A DNA stretch of 64,000 nt from Conchiformibius sp. (GTDB lineage: Bacteria; Pseudomonadota; Gammaproteobacteria; Burkholderiales; Neisseriaceae). The notes beneath the pieces are model-generated. The model saw only the letters and a program-made list of their open reading frames with translations, was not told the DNA's origin and did not search any database. The stretch is taken from positions 1 through 64,000 of the forward strand of contig JASBYJ010000001.1 of assembly GCA_029984035.1 (NCBI GenBank). The letters run 5' to 3'. How positions within the stretch are numbered: the stretch's first letter is position 1; the number at the start of each line of letters is the position of its first letter. The position numbers were made by a program, and so were the translations under genes. Shown here piece by piece: positions 45,208-54,323 of the stretch.

Positions 45208-45231
45208 TTATTAATAATAGTTATTATTTAT
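45208..45231. promoter_or_regulatory. Candidate Fur box between slam and hpuA
   Basis: AATAATAGTTATTATT, an inverted AT-rich hexamer pattern in the 132-bp divergent region. Iron control would fit HpuAB. Pattern match only. Confidence 0.4.
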
Positions 45232-45259
45232 TTTTAAGATTTTCATATCGGAGATTTGA

Positions 45260-46265
45260 ATGAAGCAAACAATGTTGTTTTCTATGATTGCACTGGGTTT
45301 GGCGGCTTGTGCAGGCGGCGGAATGGGTGAGCCGCGGGCTGCGGTTTCCATTCCGGTAGAACAGCCATTGAATCAAAAACCGGAAATGCATGAAGACAAT
45401 CAATTCGCGGAAACTTTGTCCACAGGTCATTCCGGCAATAAAGTTGTTGCGGCGCAAACTTATACCGAATACGGATTCCCGAGAAAAGAGTTTGTGTACC
45501 AAGTGGGCGATAAGATGTACCGGTTTAGCGAATATGTCGGCCCGATGGTGCCGAGCTATTCCAGTCCTTCTTTTGAATTTACCACTTCCCACAAAGGACA
45601 GCCTTTGTCGGACGGCAGCCGTTTGTTTATGTGTTGCGCGGGTTCGTCCCAGTCTTCTTATGCGCCTGCAACCAAATTGGATCATGTGCGCTATGGTGCT
45701 TGGATTAGTCCGAAAGGCGAGGTGGATTTGTTTGTGGGCGGTAATGTTTCCGAAGCGCAATATATGCCGGGAGGCAGTGACGAGCGCGTGAAGGATATGA
45801 AAGGCAAGGCTTCGTATGAAGTGTTGGCGGTACGCGTGCGTAACGGCAAATTTGTCACTTCGTCCTAATACCCCCAGTTACGGCTTCCCGAAAGACGGGG
45901 TATTGATGAGCAAAGGAGATGTGCCTGCCGTGATTTCTATGATTACTGCGAATTTCAATACCAATAAATTGGGCGGCAAAATCATTGGCAATCAGGATTT
46001 CGGTGCGGATATTGTGATGGACGATGTGGATATCGTTGCCAACGGTTTCAAAGGGAAAGCGGTATCGGACGGGGTGTCGGGCAATGTGGAGGGCAAGTTC
46101 TTCGGCAAGCCCAGTTTCGGTTGGAGTACCAAACCTGCGGTCGCGGAAATCGGCGGCAAGATTGTGTTTGACGGACGCAGTGATTTGAACGCGGTGTTTG
46201 GCGGCACGGCAGGCAGGAGAATCGCAACCACCGATACTTCTACCGATTTGACACCGATCCAATAG
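45260..46265 (+). pseudogene. hpuA: HpuA-like surface lipoprotein, frameshifted
   Basis: HpuA is the lipoprotein half of the hemoglobin-haptoglobin receptor. The first frame (45260-45868) encodes a lipobox LAACAGGG and the HpuA-type sequence up to RNGKFVTSS, then TAA. The next frame goes on from 45867 with NTPSYGFPKDGVLMSKGDVP to a stop at 46265. Dropping one base near 45866 restores one frame of about 334 residues. No long homopolymer is at the break (only CCCCC), so it may be a mutation, a sequencing error, or less likely phase variation. Confidence 0.85.
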
Positions 46266-46368
46266 GCGGTTTGTTTTCAGGCAGCCTGTCGTCAGATTGG
46301 AAATGGCGTTTTGATGTTTTCAGGCAGCCGTAGTTTGGATTAACACAATTTATTTTTAAGGTAAAACA

Positions 46369-48825
46369 ATGAAATTTCCTTTTAAGCAAACCATATTGGC
46401 ATTGGCGGTGTGGCAGATGGTGCCTGCTCATGCGGATACCGGGGTGATGGATAACGGGCGCGAATTGCAGGGCGTAACGGTAACGGGAACGCGTGCCGAC
46501 AAACAAAATTTGGGAGAAGAACGTATCCGCCGTAAGGAGCTGGATGAAAAAATGGTGCAGGACGAACATGATTTGGTTCGCTACGACCCCGGCATCAGCG
46601 TGGTGGAAGGCGGACGTTCGGGTTCGAACGGTTTTACCGTACGCGGTGTGGACAAAGACCGTGTCGCTATCAATGTGGACGGTTTGGCGCAGGCCGAAAG
46701 CCGCTCTTCGGAAGCATTTCAGGAATTGTTTGGCGCTTATGGCAACTACAATGCCAACCGTAATGCGGCGGAAATCGAGAATTTTTCAGACGTTACCATC
46801 AATAAAGGCGCCGATTCGCTTAAATCGGGCAGCGGCGCTTTGGGAGGCGCGGTGAATTACCGCACGAAAAAAGCGGCCGATTATTTGCAGGAAAAAGATT
46901 GGAGTATCCAGCTCAAAGGCGGTTATGTAGGTAGAAACAGTCAGAAATTCGGCAGCGCCACTTTTGCGGGACGTTTGGGTAATGTGGATGCTCTGCTGGT
47001 GTACACCAAACGCAGCGGCGGAGAAGTGAAAAACAATGCCGATAAAAACAGCAGCGGTTTTTTGGATGTCGGCTATCGCCCTTATGACCCCGGCAATCCG
47101 ATTAGCACTTATGTCGAACCGCGTTCATACGGAGTGTTCCGCAGCGAGCCCGACCCGCAAAGTTGGAGCCAGAGCAGTTTGCTGTTCAAACCGGGCTGGT
47201 ATATCACTCCCGATAATTACATCAGCGCTACTTATGAAGATTACCGCCAAGACCGCGATACCGAAGAACTGTCCAATATGTGGGCTTCCGACTGGCGCGG
47301 CCAACAAAGCCACGAAAGCCGTTTGCGCCACGATATCAGCTACCGCAAACGCATAGGTTTGTCTTACGAAAACCAGCTGGAAAAAGGTCCTTGGGATAAA
47401 CTGACGGTGCGTTGGGACAAACAAAACATCACCATGAGTACGTGGACATGGGATTTGCCTGTCGATTACCGTCAAAAGGGCATCAATGCCGAGGTGTATC
47501 ACACTTTCCGCAATATTTATCAAGAATTGAACCAAGCAGGTATAGATGCCGATAAGAGTTTTCAGGCAGCCAAAACAGGTATCATTCTGCAATACGGGAT
47601 AGGTTATGCCAAAGGCGAAAACCGTAATGACGATAAAACGTATTGGGTTAAATTGCACGATGCCAACGTATTAACCAGCAGCAACCATACCCGTGCCATG
47701 CTGATGCAAAGCGGCTACAAGCGCAAACATGCTTATCTGAACAGTATTTTCAATTTTAACGACCGTTTGCGTGTGAATGTCGGCATCCGCCACGACCGCA
47801 CACAAACGCAGTCTTTAGACGGCGACTATACCGGCGTGCAGCGCAAACTTGCCCCCTTTCTCGGAGAAGGGCGCGTGTATAAGGGCAACAGCTACAGTTT
47901 CGGATTGGATTGGCGCGTTACCGACCATCTGAATTTGATGGCGAAATACAGCAGCGGCTTTCGCGCTCCTACTTCGGATGAAAACTGGCTGATGTTTCCG
48001 CACCCCGATTTTTATCTTTTGGCCAATCCCGATTTGAAGGCCGAGCGTGCCAAAAATATCGAGTTCGGTATTGCAGGCAGCGGCGCAAGCGGACAATTCA
48101 AATTATCCGTATTTGAAACCAAATACCGCGATTTTATTGATTTGATTTATTTGGGCCACTCCAAAGGCACCAATTACAACTGCCCTTCGCAAACCGTACT
48201 GTGTACGCCTTTTATAGAAACCTCCGGCAGTACAGGCAATTTGTCTTACCACCCCGGTATCCCGACATGGCAAAACCGGAACCGCTCTTCCGCGTGGGTG
48301 AAAGGCATCGAATTCAACGGGCGCTGGAATTTGGACGGCATCGGTTTGCCCAAAGGCTTGTTCACAGGATTGAACACAAGCTATATCAAAGGTAAAGCCA
48401 TGCATAAAAGCGGCAAAGAATATCCCATGAACGCTTTGGCGCCTTGGTCGGCCATTTGGAGTTTGGGTTATGAAGCGCCGAGTAAAAAATGGGGCGCAAC
48501 CGTATTTGCCAATTACACCGCACGGAAAAAAGAGCAGGACACTATCCGCAGCAATGACGACCCCGATATGGTGTTTCCTTTTGCACGGCACAGCAAATCT
48601 TATCTCACTTGGGATGTGGGCGGATTTGTCCGTATCGGCAAATATTTCACCTTGCGCGGCAGCGTGTTGAACGTGACCGACCGCAAATATTACACATGGG
48701 AATCTTTGCGCAGTATCCGCGAGTTCGGTACGGTAAACCGCGTACACCGTCAAACCCATACGGGCGTGGAACGTTTCACCGCTCCGGGCAGAACGTTTAA
48801 CGTTACGGTGGAAGCCAAGTTTTGA
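46369..48825 (+). CDS. hpuB: TonB-dependent hemoglobin-haptoglobin receptor HpuB
   Basis: An 818-residue outer-membrane receptor that removes heme from hemoglobin(-haptoglobin). Signal peptide to about residue 24 (AHADTG), TonB box-type ELQGVTVTGTR, plug domain (LVRYDPGISVVEGGRSGSNG, VRGVDKDRVAINVDG), 22-stranded barrel with FRAPTSDE and a C-terminal TFNVTVEAKF. It follows hpuA after about 100 bp with two DUS copies. Intact even though hpuA is broken. Confidence 0.92.
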   Translation: MKFPFKQTILALAVWQMVPAHADTGVMDNGRELQGVTVTGTRADKQNLGEERIRRKELDEKMVQDEHDLVRYDPGISVVEGGRSGSNGFTVRGVDKDRVAINVDGLAQAESRSSEAFQELFGAYGNYNANRNAAEIENFSDVTINKGADSLKSGSGALGGAVNYRTKKAADYLQEKDWSIQLKGGYVGRNSQKFGSATFAGRLGNVDALLVYTKRSGGEVKNNADKNSSGFLDVGYRPYDPGNPISTYVEPRSYGVFRSEPDPQSWSQSSLLFKPGWYITPDNYISATYEDYRQDRDTEELSNMWASDWRGQQSHESRLRHDISYRKRIGLSYENQLEKGPWDKLTVRWDKQNITMSTWTWDLPVDYRQKGINAEVYHTFRNIYQELNQAGIDADKSFQAAKTGIILQYGIGYAKGENRNDDKTYWVKLHDANVLTSSNHTRAMLMQSGYKRKHAYLNSIFNFNDRLRVNVGIRHDRTQTQSLDGDYTGVQRKLAPFLGEGRVYKGNSYSFGLDWRVTDHLNLMAKYSSGFRAPTSDENWLMFPHPDFYLLANPDLKAERAKNIEFGIAGSGASGQFKLSVFETKYRDFIDLIYLGHSKGTNYNCPSQTVLCTPFIETSGSTGNLSYHPGIPTWQNRNRSSAWVKGIEFNGRWNLDGIGLPKGLFTGLNTSYIKGKAMHKSGKEYPMNALAPWSAIWSLGYEAPSKKWGATVFANYTARKKEQDTIRSNDDPDMVFPFARHSKSYLTWDVGGFVRIGKYFTLRGSVLNVTDRKYYTWESLRSIREFGTVNRVHRQTHTGVERFTAPGRTFNVTVEAKF

Positions 48826-48841
48826 TACGGTGGCAAGATGG

Positions 48842-48880
48842 TGTTCGGGTTGGCCGGCTATGCGCCGCACCCGAACATTT
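48842..48880 (+). terminator. Terminator of hpuB
   Basis: Arms TGTTCGGGT (48842-48850) and ACCCGAACA (48869-48877), then TTTTCCC. Confidence 0.75.
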
Positions 48881-48893
48881 TCCCGATAAGGAA

Positions 48894-48935
48894 AGGCTGC
48901 CTGAAAATGCGGAAAACGTTTTCAGGCAGCCTTTT
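48894..48935. repeat. DUS inverted pair
   Basis: AGGCTGCCTGAAAA (48894-48907) and TTTTCAGGCAGCCT (48919-48932) with an 11-base loop, then TTT. From here to 49233 there are more DUS copies and no gene. Confidence 0.8.
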
Positions 48936-49233
48936 CAGGTTCATGCGGGGTATGGCTTACGGATAGCGATTGATGCGTATCAAACCGATGATGTTTCTTA
49001 AGCAATAGGGATTTGCGCTTGGGTGTGTCGGATGGCGGGCTTGCATACCGTTCGGGCTGCCTGAAAAAATAGGCCGTGTTTTCAGGCAGCCTGAACGGTA
49101 TTCAAAACACCGCTTTATGAAACAAAACCCATATCCCGCTATCCGGCGGCATGATTTGGGCATCATGTTTTGACGGTTATGCACGCCTGCTGTTTGACGG
49201 TGGTTTGGCATTCGTGCGGCTGTTTCGGCATCA

Positions 49234-50448
49234 TCAGCTTCGGTAGTCAGCATTGATTTGCACATATTCTTTTGTCAAATCGCAGGTATATATTTCGATA
49301 TTTGCCGAGCCGCTACGTAAATCGATGCGTACGGTAATGTCTTCGTCCGCCATGACTGCCTGCCCCTGCTCTTCGGTATAAGAAGCCGCCCGCCCGCCGT
49401 TTTCGGCAACCAATACATCACCCAAATACAGTTTGACGGCTTCAAGATTAAAATCCGCCCCCGAATAGCCGATTGCAGCCAAAATCCGCCCCAAATTGGG
49501 GTCGCTGGCCGAAAAAGCGGTTTTCACCAAGGGCGAACGGGCAACGGCATAAGCCACTTTGCGTGCGTCTTCCTTGTCGGTGGCGTTTTCTACGCGCACG
49601 GTAATGAATTTTCCCGCGCCTTCTCCATCGCGCACAATCGCTTGCGCCAGCTCCAATGCAACGGTTTTGAGCAGACTGCGTACCTGTGCATAACGCGGGT
49701 CGGCGATATTGTCGATTTCGTTTTGCCCGCTTTTGCCCGTGGCGATGATGACAAAGCTGTCGTTGGTGCTGGTGTCGCCGTCCACAATAATGCAATTGAA
49801 TGTTTCGTTGGCGATTTCTTCGGTGAGACGTTGCAAAACAGGCTGGGAAATGCAGGCATCGGTGGCGATAAAGCCGAGCATGGTGGCCATGTTCGGACAA
49901 ATCATGCCTGCGCCTTTGGCTATGCCGCTGACATGTACGGTGTGGCGGTTGCCGACCAAACCGCACGCGGAAGCGGCTTTGGCTACCGTATCCGTAGTCA
50001 TGATGGCACGGGCTGCCTGAAGCCAGTCGGCTTGGTGCAGTGTCGGCATGGCTGCCTGAATCTTGCCAATCGGCAAGGGTTCTAAAATCACGCCTGTCGA
50101 AAAAGGCAGAACCTGTTCGGTTGTGCAGCCTGCGTATTGTGCGGCGGAGTGACACATTTGCCGTGCGTGTTCCATGCCTTCGCTGCCCGTGCCGGCATTG
50201 GCGTTGCCCGTGTTGATAATCAGCGCGCGCACGCCGCTGCCGTCAAACAAATGCTGTTTGGCAACGCGCACGGGCGCGGCGCAGAAACGGTTTTGCGTGA
50301 ACACTGCGCCTACGGTGCTGTTCGGGTGCAATATCATTAAAGTCAAATCGTCGCGGTCGTTTTTAATGCCGGCTCGCGCGGTGTAGAGATTGACGCCTGC
50401 AATCGGATGCAGGCTGCTTGCGGGTTTTTCGGTGAGACGAACGGCCAT
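49234..50448 (-). CDS. argJ: Bifunctional ornithine acetyltransferase / N-acetylglutamate synthase
   Basis: ArgJ recycles the acetyl group in arginine synthesis. The 404-residue precursor is cleaved by itself before the threonine in MATMLGFIATDACI. Other motifs: TLMILHPNSTVGAVFTQNRF and the C-terminal DPNLGRILAAIGYSG. Full length; monocistronic, with its promoter in the 97 bp shared with the divergent DedA gene. Confidence 0.95.
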   Translation of the reverse strand: MAVRLTEKPASSLHPIAGVNLYTARAGIKNDRDDLTLMILHPNSTVGAVFTQNRFCAAPVRVAKQHLFDGSGVRALIINTGNANAGTGSEGMEHARQMCHSAAQYAGCTTEQVLPFSTGVILEPLPIGKIQAAMPTLHQADWLQAARAIMTTDTVAKAASACGLVGNRHTVHVSGIAKGAGMICPNMATMLGFIATDACISQPVLQRLTEEIANETFNCIIVDGDTSTNDSFVIIATGKSGQNEIDNIADPRYAQVRSLLKTVALELAQAIVRDGEGAGKFITVRVENATDKEDARKVAYAVARSPLVKTAFSASDPNLGRILAAIGYSGADFNLEAVKLYLGDVLVAENGGRAASYTEEQGQAVMADEDITVRIDLRSGSANIEIYTCDLTKEYVQINADYRS

Positions 50449-50545
50449 GATGGTGTCCTTTTGTTAAAGGTTGGCAAATTTTGTTTGCAGTCGGGGAATT
50501 TAGCATAAAATCGCGCCTCTTTGCCCACATAGGCTGCCTGAAAAT

Positions 50546-51196
50546 ATGATAACGGAACTTTTGGATTTTATTCTGCATATCGACCGACATTTGCTTGAGC
50601 TGTCGGCACAATACGGCGTATGGATGTATGCTTTGCTGTTTGCGATTGTGTTTTGCGAAACGGGTTTGGTGGTTACGCCGTTTTTGCCGGGCGATTCCTT
50701 GCTGTTTGCCTCCGGTGCGTTGGCAGCGGCATCGGGCGGCAATCTGAATGTGCACATGCTCGTATTGCTGCTGCTGGCGGCAGCCGTTATCGGTGATGCG
50801 GTGAATTTTGCAGTCGGCAAGTTTTTCGGTGAAAAACTGTTTGCCAATCCGAACTCTAAAATTTTCAGGCGGGAATATCTGCAGAAAACGCATGATTTTT
50901 ATGAAAAATACGGTGGGAAAACCATTATTTTGGCGCGTTTCGTGCCGATTGTCCGTACCTTTGCCCCGTTTGTGGCGGGTATGGGCGATATGCATTACGG
51001 ACATTTTATCCGTTACAACATTATCGGTGCGTTGGCATGGGTGCTGTCGCTGACTTATTTGGGGTATTGGTTTGGCAATTTGCCGTTTGTTAAAGACCAT
51101 TTCGGCAAAGTCGTTATCGGTATCGTCATTGTATCCATTTTGCCTATGGCGGTGGAAATCGTTAAAGCCCGGCTGCGAAAAAATGCTTCGAAGTAG
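50546..51196 (+). CDS. DedA family membrane protein
   Basis: A 216-residue inner-membrane protein with DedA/SNARE-associated signature: VTPFLPGDSLLFASGALAA, GDAVNFAVGKFFGEKLF, and FYEKYGGKTIILARFVPIVR with FAPFVAGMG. DedA proteins take part in lipid (undecaprenyl phosphate) recycling and proton homeostasis. The start lies right after a DUS. Confidence 0.9.
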   Translation: MITELLDFILHIDRHLLELSAQYGVWMYALLFAIVFCETGLVVTPFLPGDSLLFASGALAAASGGNLNVHMLVLLLLAAAVIGDAVNFAVGKFFGEKLFANPNSKIFRREYLQKTHDFYEKYGGKTIILARFVPIVRTFAPFVAGMGDMHYGHFIRYNIIGALAWVLSLTYLGYWFGNLPFVKDHFGKVVIGIVIVSILPMAVEIVKARLRKNASK

Positions 51197-51290
51197 ACGG
51201 GGGTATTTTCAGGCTGCCTGAAAACTTATCAACGGCGTGCCGCGCATTCCTGCAGGAAGTAGACGGGGGTATTTTCAGGCTGCCTGAAAA
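51194..51290. repeat. 33-bp direct repeat containing a DUS
   Basis: GTAGACGGGGGTATTTTCAG and the following DUS occur at 51194-51226 and again at 51258-51290. The first copy contains the dedA stop codon. Confidence 0.85.
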
Positions 51291-51309
51291 CGGTTTGAAG
51301 GAGCGAACC

Positions 51310-51628
51310 ATGCATTCAGGATATTATGTGGCCATTATTCTTTATCGCTCATCATCGGATTCTCCGGAATATACGCCTATGTATGAGGAAAGTACGGTGC
51401 TGTTGAAAGCATCGGATGAAATGGATGCGCGACAAAAAAATCCATGCTTTTGCCAAAACCCGTGTTGCCCGATTTAAAAATGAACAAGGACAGCAAATCA
51501 CTTGGGCGTTGCATCAAATCATCGATATCTGTCCTGCGCTGGAGGACGACATAGGGGATATTGCCGAAATTTATTCCAGGCATTTTAATAATATAGATGC
51601 GTATAAAGCTTTTGAGGTTTTGTCTTAA
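51310..51628 (+). pseudogene. DUF4288-like protein, frameshifted at an A7 tract
   Basis: Frame 1 from ATG 51310 encodes MHSGYYVAIILYRSSSDSPE and TVLLKASDEMDARQK; frame 2 continues KIHAFAKTRVARFKNEQGQQ to a stop at 51628. They meet at AAAAAAA (51434-51440); six A would give one frame of about 105 residues. The joined protein looks like the small DUF4288 family. Function unknown. The slip tract makes phase variation or a sequencing slip possible. Confidence 0.65.
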
Positions 51629-51791
51629 ATATTCGGGGGCTGCCTGAAAAAGAGTGTTTCGATTGTTGTGCGCTCTGTTTGGGCGGAAGGTTATATCAGT
51701 TGCAACCATGATTGATGGTTTGGGATGTTTAAAGGTTGAAGCAGCCGATGCTTAGGCTGTGATATGGAAGATTAAGCTAATTGGAGTCATC

Positions 51792-52334
51792 ATGAAATTG
51801 ACTGTTTTCATTCCTTTGATGCTGTCGATGATGCTTTGCGCATCGTGTTCGGCAGAAAACAATCATAATACTTATAGCGGCACCGTCGGCAGCGTTCAGG
51901 ACGGCGACAGCGTGCGCGTGCGCGATATGCACGGTAAAGAGAGACGTATCCGCCTGGCATATATCGATGCGCCTGAAAACGACCAGGCATACGGACAAGC
52001 CAGCCGTAATGCTCTGAAGGATTTGCTCGAACGCCGAAAAGTGGAAGTGGAGGTGTTCAGCACCGACCAATACGGCAGACAGGTCGCCCGTATTTTTCTG
52101 GACGGCAAAGACATCAACCTCAGCCAAATCGAAAACGGCAATGCTTGGCATTACCGTTCGGTTGCCCGCGAGCAGCAGGCTAAGGATGATTACCGCCGTT
52201 ATGAAGCGGCGCAAGAATATGCCAAACAAAACCGTAACGGTTTGTGGCAGGACAAAAAGCCCACTCCGCCTTGGCAATTCCGCTACCGCAACCGCCATCG
52301 CGATGAAGTGCGCCATTCGGATGAAGGGGAATAA
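51792..52334 (+). CDS. Staphylococcal-nuclease-like (thermonuclease) lipoprotein
   Basis: A 180-residue exported protein; signal with a cysteine at a lipobox-like site (MLCASCSAEN). The SNase domain has VQDGDSVRVRD, RIRLAYIDAPEN, DQYGRQVARIFLDGKDIN and the NGLWQ end. Catalytic arginine, glutamate-type residues of the fold appear kept (APE/R). It probably degrades nucleic acid at the cell surface or in the periplasm. Confidence 0.85.
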   Translation: MKLTVFIPLMLSMMLCASCSAENNHNTYSGTVGSVQDGDSVRVRDMHGKERRIRLAYIDAPENDQAYGQASRNALKDLLERRKVEVEVFSTDQYGRQVARIFLDGKDINLSQIENGNAWHYRSVAREQQAKDDYRRYEAAQEYAKQNRNGLWQDKKPTPPWQFRYRNRHRDEVRHSDEGE

Positions 52335-52376
52335 GCTCTTTTGACGGAATGGTTGTCGTTAATTGGGGATAACATC

Positions 52377-52745
52377 ATGTCAAAAACCAATACCAGATTT
52401 AACAGGTTTCCGCCTTTTATTTTCGGGGTGGATGCCGAAACCCGCCGTCCGGTGGTGCTGCACAACCGCTTCCCGCGTTTTTTTGCAATGGTGGAACCTT
52501 GTCCGAAAGAAAGCGGCGCGGCATCTTCTCTAACGGTAATAGAGGGAAAGAGAATTACTTATTGCTATACCAATCCGGCTTGCGGTATCCGCTTTGAGCA
52601 AATGCAATTATTCGACAGCTACAGTGCCGATAATCCCCCGCCCCTATTGTTGGCGCAGGAAAAGGCCGATGAGTTCGCCCGTTTGATTGACGCAATGGGA
52701 GGGATTCCCCGATGGGAAATTGAAGGAGATGAACAACATGACTGA
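52377..52745 (+). CDS. Hypothetical protein
   Basis: A 122-residue protein starting at ATG 52377 (an in-frame ATG at 52341 is less likely). It has two cysteines (CYTNPACG) and no signal or membrane segment. Not recognised. It overlaps the next gene by 8 bp, so both are probably translated together. The pair looks like small genes of plasmids or phages. Confidence 0.55.
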   Translation: MSKTNTRFNRFPPFIFGVDAETRRPVVLHNRFPRFFAMVEPCPKESGAASSLTVIEGKRITYCYTNPACGIRFEQMQLFDSYSADNPPPLLLAQEKADEFARLIDAMGGIPRWEIEGDEQHD

Positions 52746-52938
52746 TAAGAAGCCCCCCGTTAAGCAGGTGAGGACGGAAGCCCAAAAACGGGCGGACAAA
52801 CGTTACTACGCAACAGTTACCCGTAAGGTGTTGAATTTTAACGCTGCCGAACAAGATTTATTGGCGTTTGTGCAGCAATTGCCCAATTTTTCGCAATGGG
52901 TAAAGGATAAGATACGCAACGAGTTGGAAAATAGCTGA
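52738..52938 (+). CDS. Hypothetical small basic protein
   Basis: A 66-residue protein, basic N-terminus (KKPPVKQVRTEAQKRADKRY) and a C-terminal amphipathic end NFSQWVKDKIRNELENS. The TRKVLNFNAAEQDLL segment is like small proteins that accompany plasmid or phage replication genes, but I cannot assign a function. Confidence 0.55.
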   Translation: MTDKKPPVKQVRTEAQKRADKRYYATVTRKVLNFNAAEQDLLAFVQQLPNFSQWVKDKIRNELENS

Positions 52939-53427
52939 AAAAAGTTTTAAAAAAATTTCAAAAACAACTGATATGACTATAAACGGGTTGCGTAAAACAT
53001 CTTCTTTTAATGGGCTTGTAATAAACTTTTGATAAATATTTATTTTTATTGAATTATATTGCAGTATCAGTCTTATTTGAAAACAGAGCTTTTTTATTCC
53101 AACCGTATGGAGTAAAGATGATTTTCAGGCAGCCTGAAACCTGATAAGTGCACGATACGTGCAGAGGGTTCGGGCTGTTTTTGTGCGGATACCGGGCTGC
53201 CTGAAAGCGTGCGTATTATTTTAGGAGCATAGGCTGCCTGAAAGGATTGCAAAGACTCGGAATGCTGCTTTGTAAAGCTGTTTTACAATTGCAAACGTAT
53301 AGGTATAATGCGCTTTTGGCGCGTATATGCCCGATATTTCAGGCAGCAGGTACGCAAATGATTGGATGCCGTTTGAACAATACTCCTTGTTGTACTGTCA
53401 ATAGGGGGGTAACGCGAGGAGTTTGAA
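52939..53427. other. DUS-rich intergenic region
   Basis: AT-rich at first, then at least three DUS copies (53122-53140, 53196-53206, 53231-53243). No gene seen. The promoter of the following binding-protein gene is presumably near 53280-53400. Confidence 0.55.
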
Positions 53428-54204
53428 ATGAAGATGAAAACATGGTTGGCAACTGCTTGTGCCGTTTTGGTTTTGGCTGCCTGCGGCCATCAGGAAACCG
53501 CCCAACAACAGCCCGCAGCCGAAGGCAAAGTATACCGCGTGGCGTTGAATGCCGAGTTTGCGCCGTTTGAGTGGATGAATGAAAACCAGGAAATCTATGG
53601 TTTTGACATTGATTTGATGAATGCTTTGGCCGAAGCGGGCGGCTTTAAAGTGGAATTCCAGCACAAACCTTGGGACAGCCTGTTTCCCGCTTTGGCCCAA
53701 GGCGATGTGGATATGCTGATTTCTGCGGTTACCATTACCGATGAGCGCAAAGCCACTATGGATTTTACCGAACCTTACTATACGATTACCCAAGTGGTGT
53801 TGCTGCCTAAAGGCAAACATATCCAATCGGTGGATGATTTGCAAAAACTGTCTAAAGTCGGCGTGGTTACCGGCCAAACGGGAGATTTCGCCGCAGGTAA
53901 GATTTTAGGCGAAACCAATCCTAAAATTGCCCGTTTTGAAACTGTGGCGTTATTGACCAAAGAAGTGGAAAACGGCGGCGTGGATGCCGCCATAAGTGAT
54001 AGCGCGGTGATTGCCGAATACATCAAAAACAACAGCGACAAAGGTTTTACTATGATTAAGCTGGACGATTTCGATGTCGAAAACTACGGTATTGCCGTGC
54101 GTAAAGGCGATAAAGCCACTTTGGATGTATTAAATGCGGCTTTGAAAACCGTGCGTGAAAACGGTAAATACCATGAAGTGGAAGGAAAATATTTCGCACA
54201 ATAA
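53428..54204 (+). CDS. Amino-acid ABC transporter substrate-binding lipoprotein
   Basis: A 258-residue family 3 solute-binding lipoprotein (lipobox LAAC at residue 19). Family motifs: ALNAEFAPFEWMNENQEIYG, GFDIDLMNALAE, MLISAVTITDERKATMDFTE. Probably binds a polar amino acid such as cystine, glutamine or arginine. No permease or ATPase gene is next to it. A strong terminator follows. Confidence 0.9.
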   Translation: MKMKTWLATACAVLVLAACGHQETAQQQPAAEGKVYRVALNAEFAPFEWMNENQEIYGFDIDLMNALAEAGGFKVEFQHKPWDSLFPALAQGDVDMLISAVTITDERKATMDFTEPYYTITQVVLLPKGKHIQSVDDLQKLSKVGVVTGQTGDFAAGKILGETNPKIARFETVALLTKEVENGGVDAAISDSAVIAEYIKNNSDKGFTMIKLDDFDVENYGIAVRKGDKATLDVLNAALKTVRENGKYHEVEGKYFAQ

Positions 54205-54220
54205 TATCGGTTTGAAAGAA

Positions 54221-54245
54221 AGCCCGATGTGTTTCGGGCTTTTTT
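54221..54245 (+). terminator. Rho-independent terminator
   Basis: Stem AGCCCGA / TCGGGCT, then TTTTT, joined to a DUS. Confidence 0.9.
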
Positions 54246-54323
54246 GCTGCCTGAAAGCTTGCATTTATGCAGGCGGACAAGTAAGGTTACGTTTTATTTC
54301 ACAATTTTTTACATATCATTTGC

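Noticed and set aside
48957..49265. 102-codon minus-strand frame beyond argJ
   Set aside because: Overlaps the argJ end, contains translated DUS, no domain.
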